From Thiobacillus sp. (GTDB lineage Bacteria; Pseudomonadota; Gammaproteobacteria; Burkholderiales; Thiobacillaceae): a stretch of DNA of 42,088 bases. A program made the position numbers and the translations under genes. Positions 6,675 to 13,625 of the stretch are shown in pieces (the stretch's first letter is position 1; every line of letters begins with the position of its first letter). Below the pieces are notes generated by a model. That model searched no databases and had not been told where the DNA came from. It saw only the letters and a program-made list of their open reading frames with translations. The DNA lies in contig JAIBFA010000013.1 in assembly GCA_019459325.1 (NCBI GenBank), forward strand, positions 1-42,088, written 5' to 3'.

Positions 6675-6962
6675 ATGGCAAACGAGGGCTATCACGAGCC
6701 GGTCGAAACACTCAGCACGGAAACCCGCGACATGCATCGGGCGATCATCTCGCTGATGGAAGAACTCGAAGCGGTGGACTGGTACAACCAGCGTGTGGAT
6801 GCCTGCACGGATCCGGAGTTGCGCGCCATCCTCAAGCACAATCGCGACGAGGAGAAGGAGCATGCCGCGATGGTGATGGAGTGGATCCGCCGGCATGACC
6901 CGAGGTTCGACAAGGAACTGCGGGATTATCTGTTCACCGACAAGAAAATCGCTCACGACTGA
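6675..6962 (+). CDS. EncFtn-family ferritin-like protein without encapsulin tail
   Basis: A 95-residue two-helix protein that matches the encapsulated ferritin family closely: YHEPVETLS, then MEELEAVDWYNQRVDACTDP and HNRDEEKEHAAMVMEW. By comparison with the Rhodospirillum rubrum protein the ferroxidase residues are E30, E60 and H63, all present; the outer entry-site acids correspond to E29 and E32. The family assembles as a decamer of two-helix monomers, oxidises Fe(II), and normally stores the iron inside an encapsulin shell. Here the protein stops at FTDKKIAHD, just after the helical domain, without the C-terminal loading peptide, and the next gene is an unrelated convergent one. The ATG has AGGAACC about 8 bases upstream. 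Family call is firm; the physiological partner is unknown. Confidence 0.92.
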   Translation: MANEGYHEPVETLSTETRDMHRAIISLMEELEAVDWYNQRVDACTDPELRAILKHNRDEEKEHAAMVMEWIRRHDPRFDKELRDYLFTDKKIAHD

Positions 6963-7055
6963 TCCCGGGCCGGATTCGGCCTGGAAGGCACCCGGGGTCC
7001 GCCGGTGAGGGCAGCGCAGAGCCGGCGCAGTACCTCTGGGACGCTGGCACCGTGA

Positions 7056-9899
7056 TCAGCCGGCAGGCAGGCGGTCGATCCAGGCACGCATCTCCAGCGG
7101 ACGCTGGAAATAATAGCCCTGGAAGCGCTCGCAGCCCTGCTGGCGCAGAAAGGCAAGCTGGGCTTCGTTTTCCACGCCTTCCGCCACCACCTCGAAATGC
7201 AGGTGGCGCGCCATCGAGAGGATGGTTTCGACCAGGGCGACGTCGTTGGGATCGTGCGGAATGTCCTGCACGAAACTCTTGTCGATCTTGAGTTCGAACA
7301 GCGGCAGGCGCTTCAGATAGGCCAGCGACGAATAGCCGGTGCCGAAATCGTCGATGGCGAAGCGCAGCCCGAGCGTCGCCAGCTCGGTCATGCGCGCCAC
7401 CGCCTCGGAGGCGTGTTCGACCAGCAGGCTCTCGGTTATTTCCAGCGTGAGATAGGTCGGATCCGCACCGGTGACGGCGAGGATCTCCTTGATCCGCTGA
7501 ACGAAGTCGGCCTGGTGAAACTGCCGTGGACTGACGTTGACGGCAATGCGCAGGCCGCGGCCCTCGGCGTCGAGGCGGGCGATGAGCATGCAGGCTTCGC
7601 GCAGCACCCACTCCCCCAACGGCACGATGAGCCCGGATTCCTCCGCCAGCGGGATGAAACTGGCCGGCATCACCAGGCCCCGCTGCGGATGGCGCCAGCG
7701 TACCAGGGCCTCGGCCCCGATCACCTGTCCCTCCGCATTCACCTGCGATTGCAGATGCAGTTCGAAGCTGCGATCGCGCACCGCTTCGCGCAATTCTCGA
7801 TCGAGCGCGTAGCGCTCGGCGATCGCCTCCTGCATGGTGGGCTCGAAATAGGCGAGCGCATTGCGTCCGCGTTCCTTGGCCCGATACATGGCGGTGTCGG
7901 CCTCGCGCATGAGGTCGTCGACGCTTTCCGCGTCCTTGGGGAACAGGGTGATGCCGATGCTGGCGCCGGTGATGTACTCCTGGCCGTCGAGGGTGACCGG
8001 GGTTTCCAGCGCACTGCGAATCTTCTCCGCGACCGCCATGACCAGGGAGCCGGCATCCTCCAGGCTGGCTGCCAGATCGGGCAGCAGAATGACGAACTCG
8101 TCGCCGCCCAGCCGTGCCACCGTATCGCCCTGGCGCAGGTAGTATTCCAGCCGCCGCGCCACTTCGCGCAGGACGGCATCGCCCATCGCATGGCCATGCA
8201 CATCGTTGATGCGCTTGAACTGGTCGAGGTCGACGAACATCACGGCGCCGCAGCGCCGGTTGCGGCGCGCGGCCGCCAAGGTCTGGGCCAGCCGGTCGAT
8301 GAACAGAACGCGATTGGGCAGGCCGGTCAGCGCGTCATGGTAGGCCAGACGCTCGATTTCGGCCTCGGCATGTTTGGCTGCGGTGACGTCCATGCAATGC
8401 CCGACATAGCCGAGGAACTGGCCTTGGGTGTCAAAGCGCGGGCTGCCCTGGTCGAGGATCCAGCGATAGTCGCCGCAGGCATGGCGCAGGCGGTATTCCA
8501 AGGCAAACGGTTCCCGGCGGTCGAAAGCGGCCTGATAGGTCTCGAGGCAGCGGGCGCGGTCTTCCGGATGCACGCCTTCGACCCAGCCCTCCCCCAGTTC
8601 CTGCTGAAGTGAACGGCCGGTAAAACGCAGCCAGGGTTCGTTGAAGTAATCGCACCCCTTGTCCAGGCCCGCGGACCATATCAGCGCCTGTCCGCTATTG
8701 GCCAGGGTGCGGAAATGCAGTTCGCTGTTGGCCAGGGCCTCGCGCAGCTCATACTCTTGCGAGACGTCGCGAAACACCAATACCACGCCCTGCAACTCGC
8801 CCTGGGCGTTGCGAATCGGCGCGGCACTGTCGGCAATGTGGTAGCGCGCACCGTTGCGCGCCAGCAGGATGGTGTGGTTGGCCAGCCCGACCACGCGTCC
8901 CTCGTGAATGACGCGTGCCACCGGAATCTCCGCCGGTGCGCCGGTGAGGGCATTTTCAATCACGAACACCTCGGCAACAGGACGTCCCCGGGCTTCCGCC
9001 TGGGTCCAGCCGGTAAGGCTTTCCGCCACCGGATTCATGAGGGTGATGCGCTCTTCGGTGTCAGTGGCCAGGAGGGCGTCACCGATGGATTGCAGGGTGA
9101 TGGCAAGCCGCTCTTCGCTGGTGACCAGGTTCGCCCGGGCTTCCTGTACGGCGCGTGCCATGGCATTGAAGCTCTCGGCCAGGGTCGCGATTTCCTGCCC
9201 GCCCTCTTCAGGTACCGCCACGTCGAAATGGCCGCTGCGCAGGGTGTTGGCCGCCTGCGCCAGGCGCCCCAGAGGAGAGGCCACATAGCGATGCAACAGC
9301 CACCCCAGGAGGCCGATCACCAACAACGTGGCGATCAGGTCCGCGGCGCGCGCCTTGAACACGAACTCGCGCATCACCTGACGCTCGCGCGTGAGATCGA
9401 AGCTGACATACACCATGCCCTGCCGCTGGCTGCGCACCTCTTGCGCGCCGGCGGACAACTGGAACGGCTGCATGGCAGCAAGATGGACGCTGTCCGGTGT
9501 GATCGAAAAAAATGCCGGCAGCCGTCCCTGTTTCACCTGTTCGAACCGGCGCAGATCGAAATCCGGCAGTACCTCCGTCACCGGCCTGCCGCGCCAGGCA
9601 TAGCGGTGGGCCGCCAGCACGCGGCCGCTGTCGTCGAGCAGCAACACTGTCGCCGAACGCGGGTCGGTCGCCACCTGGGCCAGATCCGCTTCCACCAGGC
9701 CGCGGCTGGTTTCCCAGCCCTGCTCGGCCATGCGCGCGAGATGGGCGGTATGGCCCAGCAGATCCAGCCTGGACTGCTGGTCGAGTTGCCCCAGCCGCTT
9801 GTGCAGTGCATTCAGCACCGACGCCCCCAGCACCACGAGCAGCAGCAGCGCCAGCCCCAGTGGCAGGGTGACCCGGAAGGGTAAGCGCCGTACCGTCAT
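7056..9899 (-). CDS. Membrane sensor diguanylate cyclase/phosphodiesterase (HAMP-PAS-PAS-GGDEF-EAL)
   Basis: A 947-residue protein: membrane helix 1 (about 9-32), a periplasmic sensor domain (33-184), membrane helix 2 (185-205), HAMP (205-258), two PAS domains (about 262-385 and 392-512), GGDEF (about 513-680) and EAL (695-945). The cyclase site RLGGDEF is intact (596-602) with an RxxD inhibitory site (R589-D592). The phosphodiesterase keeps EAL (730-732), NVSPRQF and DDFGTGYSSL (850-859). Both activities are therefore possible; which dominates cannot be read. Its ATG overlaps the stop of the upstream substrate-binding lipoprotein gene by 4 bases, implying that the two are made together and that the lipoprotein may present a ligand to the periplasmic domain. 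Confidence 0.93.
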   Translation of the reverse strand: MTVRRLPFRVTLPLGLALLLLVVLGASVLNALHKRLGQLDQQSRLDLLGHTAHLARMAEQGWETSRGLVEADLAQVATDPRSATVLLLDDSGRVLAAHRYAWRGRPVTEVLPDFDLRRFEQVKQGRLPAFFSITPDSVHLAAMQPFQLSAGAQEVRSQRQGMVYVSFDLTRERQVMREFVFKARAADLIATLLVIGLLGWLLHRYVASPLGRLAQAANTLRSGHFDVAVPEEGGQEIATLAESFNAMARAVQEARANLVTSEERLAITLQSIGDALLATDTEERITLMNPVAESLTGWTQAEARGRPVAEVFVIENALTGAPAEIPVARVIHEGRVVGLANHTILLARNGARYHIADSAAPIRNAQGELQGVVLVFRDVSQEYELREALANSELHFRTLANSGQALIWSAGLDKGCDYFNEPWLRFTGRSLQQELGEGWVEGVHPEDRARCLETYQAAFDRREPFALEYRLRHACGDYRWILDQGSPRFDTQGQFLGYVGHCMDVTAAKHAEAEIERLAYHDALTGLPNRVLFIDRLAQTLAAARRNRRCGAVMFVDLDQFKRINDVHGHAMGDAVLREVARRLEYYLRQGDTVARLGGDEFVILLPDLAASLEDAGSLVMAVAEKIRSALETPVTLDGQEYITGASIGITLFPKDAESVDDLMREADTAMYRAKERGRNALAYFEPTMQEAIAERYALDRELREAVRDRSFELHLQSQVNAEGQVIGAEALVRWRHPQRGLVMPASFIPLAEESGLIVPLGEWVLREACMLIARLDAEGRGLRIAVNVSPRQFHQADFVQRIKEILAVTGADPTYLTLEITESLLVEHASEAVARMTELATLGLRFAIDDFGTGYSSLAYLKRLPLFELKIDKSFVQDIPHDPNDVALVETILSMARHLHFEVVAEGVENEAQLAFLRQQGCERFQGYYFQRPLEMRAWIDRLPAG

Positions 9900-10858
9900 G
9901 TCGCCTCAGGCAAAAAACGCGGATCGGCCAGCCCTTCCAGTGCGGGAGTCTGCCGCAACAGGGCATTTGAAGTCATGATGCGGGCGACGTTGCCGGCGGC
10001 AGTCGCCAGGGCGGGGCGGGATCCATCCAGCCAGTTGCGGTTGGCCGCAAGGTCCATGAGACGGATGCCCTGAAGTGCCGCGCGCACCTTATGCGGACCG
10101 ACCCCAAGACGTGGGGCCATCCGGCGAAAGGCATCGTCAGGCGAGGTGCGCAGATAATCCAGCGCCTGAAAATGACCCGCCAGCAACTGCCGGAAATTGT
10201 CGGGCGCGTGCGCCAGGGCATCCGCGCGCGCCGCCAGCACGTCGACGATCAGCCCCGGAAAGGACGTGCTGTCAAAAAGGCGTTGGGCGCCCTGGGCCTG
10301 CAACTGAGTGGCGAAAGGCTCCCAGCTGACCAGTACGTCCACCTCGTCCGCGAGATAAGCCCGCAACTGCCGATCGCCCGTGACCCGCACTCTCACCACC
10401 TCGTCTGGCGCAAGGCCGGCCGTTTCGAGCAATTTGGTCAGCATCAGCGCGCCGGATGCAGTCTCTTCGACACCGATGCGTTTTCCCCTGAGATCCTCAA
10501 GCCGCTCGATGCCGGGACGGCTCATGATGACATCCGCCCCCGCGGAGTCATCAAAGACCAGGATGACGCGCACGTCGAGACCGCCTTCGCGGGCAAGCAG
10601 ACATTCGTCGAGGGTAAGCGTGGCCGCTTCCACGTCGCCGGTGGCCAGCGACATGAGATTGGCCGTGTTGGAGGGCATTTCCACCAGCCGCAGGGCGTTG
10701 GGGTCGTACAAGCCCAGATCGCGTGCAAGAAACAGGGGCTCGTAGCCGATCCAGAGGATACCCCCGACGCGCGTCAGGGGCGGCGGCGCGCTGCAGGCGG
10801 CAAGCGCCAGCGGCGCCAGCGCAGTGGCGGCCAGAAAACGGCGACGTCCCTTATCCAT
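9896..10858 (-). CDS. NMT1/ThiY-like ABC-type substrate-binding lipoprotein
   Basis: A 320-residue periplasmic binding protein. The signal region has RRRFLAA (a Tat-like twin-arginine motif) and a lipobox LAAC with C22, so it is probably an exported lipoprotein. The mature part has WIGYEPLFLARDLGLYD, a DVEAATLTLDECLLARE segment and LRGKRIGVEETASGALML, typical of the NrtA/SsuA/TauA/ThiY fold that binds nitrate, sulfonates or thiamine precursors. No ABC permease or ATPase gene lies nearby. Instead the stop codon overlaps the start of a c-di-GMP enzyme gene. The start at 10858 has AAAGGGGAGGG directly upstream; longer readings from 11344 would overlap the divergent gene. It is best viewed as a sensing subunit; ligand unknown. 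Confidence 0.85.
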   Translation of the reverse strand: MDKGRRRFLAATALAPLALAACSAPPPLTRVGGILWIGYEPLFLARDLGLYDPNALRLVEMPSNTANLMSLATGDVEAATLTLDECLLAREGGLDVRVILVFDDSAGADVIMSRPGIERLEDLRGKRIGVEETASGALMLTKLLETAGLAPDEVVRVRVTGDRQLRAYLADEVDVLVSWEPFATQLQAQGAQRLFDSTSFPGLIVDVLAARADALAHAPDNFRQLLAGHFQALDYLRTSPDDAFRRMAPRLGVGPHKVRAALQGIRLMDLAANRNWLDGSRPALATAAGNVARIMTSNALLRQTPALEGLADPRFLPEAT

Positions 10859-11076
10859 CCCTCCCCTTTCAGCAGGCTTCCCGCAATCGGCCCGTCCGGA
10901 TGGGCAGGTTTGCCAGAAAACCGGATTCATGGGCAATATTCGCACGAACCCTATTTGTGTGTTCGGCGTGCCCGGCATTTTCTTAACCCCAGGCGCACGA
11001 GCATACTCATGCTCCGTGGGCCGGAAAATGACTTTTCGCATGCGTGCCTCGTCCCTATGCCACCCATCAAATTGAA

Positions 11077-12360
11077 ATGAATGAACTGATCGCCTGGCTA
11101 CCTCCCGAGTTGTCCTCGCTGCCGCGCTACGTGGTGGCTCTGGCGATCGGCCTGCTGATGGGGCTGGAGCGCGAGCGCAACCCGGCGGCCAAGGCCGGCT
11201 TGCGCACCTTTGCGCTGACGGCGCTGCTGGGGGTATTGGCGGCACACCTGGCGACCGAGCTGGGCGAACTGTGGCTGGTCGCGGTGGGGCTGTTTCTGGT
11301 CGGCGGCATGATGATTGCGGCCTACCTGCGTTCACCGCAGCCACCGGATGGCGATCCCGGCACGACGACAGTGGCAGCGCTGATGCTGTGCTATGGCCTC
11401 GGCGTGCTGGTATGGCGTGAGGAAATCCAGCTGGCGGTGATGCTGGGGATTGCGGCCACCGTGCTGCTGTATTTCAAGCCCGAGTTACGCGGCTTCAGCC
11501 AGCGCATGAGCCGCCACGATTTGCTTTCGGTGCTGCAGTTTGCAGTGCTGGCGCTGATTGTCCTGCCGCTGTTGCCGAACCGGAATTACGGCCCCTACGG
11601 TGCGCTCAACCCGCATCAGATCTGGTGGATGGTGGTGCTGATCGCAGGCGTGGGGCTGGCCGGCTATGCCGCGCTGCGGCTGGTCGGTCAGCAGCGCGGC
11701 GCGGTGATGCTGGGCCTGCTCGGCGGACTGGTGTCGTCCACTGCCACCACGCTCTCATTCAGCCGCCACGCCCGTGCCAGCAGCGCGATGGTGCCGATCG
11801 CGGTGATCGTCATCGTGCTGGCCAACCTGGTGGTGCTGGTGCGCCTGGGCGTGCTGGCTGCCTTGCTGGCGCCGGGGGTGCTGCCGCAACTGCTGCCGGT
11901 GCTGCTTGGAGGGCTGGTCGCCGGCGGGCTCGGCGCGGTCTATGGCGTGCGGCTGTTACGGCCGCAGGGCGAGTTGCCTGCGCTGGCGATGGGCAACCCC
12001 ACCGAATTGCGCCCGGCGCTCGGTTTCGGCCTGATGTATGGCGTGGTGCTGCTGGCCGCGGCCTGGCTGTCCGACTGGCTGGGAAACCGCGGCTTGTATG
12101 CGGTGGCGCTGGTCTCGGGTCTGACCGACGTGGACGCCATCACCCTGTCCAGCCTGCGCCTGCACAATCTGGACAAGCTGTCGGTGGCGATTCTGGTCAA
12201 CGTCATCACGCTTGCGGTACTGGCCAATCTGGTCTTCAAATCGGTGCTCACCCTGGCCATTGGCGGCTGGCAGCTGGCGCGCCATGCCATCGCCGGCATG
12301 GGGGCCATGGGCCTGGGCCTGGTGGTGACCTGGGCTATAATTCGCGGTTTTTCCGCCTAG
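11077..12360 (+). CDS. MgtC/SapB plus DUF4010 membrane protein
   Basis: A 427-residue integral membrane protein with about twelve hydrophobic helices. The N-terminal third has the MgtC/SapB signature (ALAIGLLMGLERERNPAAKA followed by LRTFALTALLG). The C-terminal two thirds match DUF4010, with GGLVSSTATTLSFSRHAR and VSGLTDVDAITLSS. MgtC-type proteins are linked to Mg limitation and to inhibition of the ATP synthase in pathogens, but the function of DUF4010 fusions is not known. The start is uncertain: ATG at 11077 fits the family start, while a GTG at 11044 adds 11 residues; neither has a strong ribosome site. It is divergent from the substrate-binding gene and ends 14 bases before prfB. Confidence 0.85.
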   Translation: MNELIAWLPPELSSLPRYVVALAIGLLMGLERERNPAAKAGLRTFALTALLGVLAAHLATELGELWLVAVGLFLVGGMMIAAYLRSPQPPDGDPGTTTVAALMLCYGLGVLVWREEIQLAVMLGIAATVLLYFKPELRGFSQRMSRHDLLSVLQFAVLALIVLPLLPNRNYGPYGALNPHQIWWMVVLIAGVGLAGYAALRLVGQQRGAVMLGLLGGLVSSTATTLSFSRHARASSAMVPIAVIVIVLANLVVLVRLGVLAALLAPGVLPQLLPVLLGGLVAGGLGAVYGVRLLRPQGELPALAMGNPTELRPALGFGLMYGVVLLAAAWLSDWLGNRGLYAVALVSGLTDVDAITLSSLRLHNLDKLSVAILVNVITLAVLANLVFKSVLTLAIGGWQLARHAIAGMGAMGLGLVVTWAIIRGFSA

Positions 12361-12374
12361 TCATCGAGCCCATC

Positions 12375-13479
12375 ATGGAAGCCGAAAGCCTCAATCAGAT
12401 CGAATCCAAACTCGCCGACCTGGGCGAGCGTGCCACCCAACTCAGGGGGTTTCTTTGACTACGATCACAAAAAGGATCGTTTAGAAGAAGTTGTCCGTCT
12501 GTCCGAAGCCCCGGACTTCTGGAACGATGCCGCCCGCGCTCAGGAACTCGGGCGTGAGCGCAAGTCGCTGGAAGACGTGGTGGTGGTGCTCGACCGTGTG
12601 TCGTCGGGCCTGAAGGACGCCGGCGAACTGTTCGAGATGGCGCGCGAGGAGAACGACGACGACACGCTCGCCGCCGTGCAGGCCGACATCGCCGCCCTGG
12701 AACAGGACGTCTCCACCCTGGAGTTCCGCCGCATGTTCAACAACCCGGCCGACCCCAGCAACTGCTTCATCGATATCCAGGCCGGCGCCGGCGGCACCGA
12801 GGCCTGCGACTGGGCGTCGATGCTGCTGCGGCAATACCTGAAATACGCCGAACGCAAGGGCTTCAAGGCCGAGCTGCTGGAAGAATCCGAGGGCGACGTC
12901 GCCGGCATCAAGTCCGCCTCGATCAAGATCGAAGGCGACTACGCCTACGGCACCCTGCGCACCGAAACCGGCGTCCACCGTCTGGTACGCAAATCGCCGT
13001 TCGACTCGTCGGGCGGGCGCCATACCAGCTTCGCCAGCGTGTTCGTCTACCCGGAAGTCGACGATTCCATCGAGGTGGACATCAACCCGGCCGACCTGCG
13101 CGTCGACACCTACCGTGCTTCAGGAGCGGGCGGCCAGCACATCAACAAGACCGACTCGGCAGTGCGCATCACCCACCTGCCCACCAACATCGTGGTGCAG
13201 TGCCAGAACGACCGCTCGCAGCACAAGAACCGCGCCGAGGCGATGTCGATGCTGAAGTCCAAGCTCTATGAAGCCGAGTTGCGCAAGCGCCAGGCCGAGC
13301 AGGACAAGCTCGAAGCCGGCAAGGCCGACGTCGGCTGGGGCCACCAGATCCGTTCCTACGTGCTCGACAACTCGCGCATCAAGGACCTGCGTACCAACGT
13401 CGAAGTCTCCGCCATCCAGAAGGTGCTGGACGGTGACCTCGACGTGTTCATCGAGGCGAGCCTGAAACAGGGCGTGTAA
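12375..13479 (+). CDS. prfB: Peptide chain release factor 2 (programmed +1 frameshift)
   Basis: RF2 ends translation at UGA and UAA codons. The reading starts at the ATG at 12375, runs 27 codons to an in-frame TGA at 12456-12458, and continues after a +1 slip as GAC TAC GAT to the TAA at 13477-13479, giving 367 residues, the usual length. The codon-recognition motif SPF ([12 protein letters not shown]) and the catalytic GGQ ([18 protein letters not shown]) are both present. The slip lets RF2 regulate its own synthesis: when RF2 is scarce the ribosome shifts instead of stopping. It sits immediately before pepN here rather than directly before lysS; lysS lies about 5 kb downstream on the same strand. 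Confidence 0.97.
12444..12459 (+). promoter_or_regulatory. prfB programmed frameshift site
   Basis: AGGGGG (12444-12449) acts as an internal Shine-Dalgarno, three bases later CTT (12453-12455) is the slippery codon and TGA (12456-12458) the stop, followed by C. The arrangement is the same as in Escherichia coli except for TTT in place of TAT in the three-base spacer. The frame after the slip reads D-Y-D as in most RF2 proteins. Confidence 0.96.
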
Positions 13480-13625
13480 GCAACAGCTTGTGACCGCGCG
13501 CAATAAGCGCGTGGGTTGCAGCTGCCGGGCGGCGACTTCCCCGTCATGCCCCTCGACGAAACCGCCGCTGCGATGCGCACCCCTTCCAGCGCTGCGCCCT
13601 TTACCCCGCCACTGCCGGAGATCCC

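Noticed and set aside
12456-12458. In-frame TGA early in prfB, which could suggest a broken gene
   Set aside because: It is the known programmed frameshift stop, with the internal ribosome site and CTT slippery codon in place.
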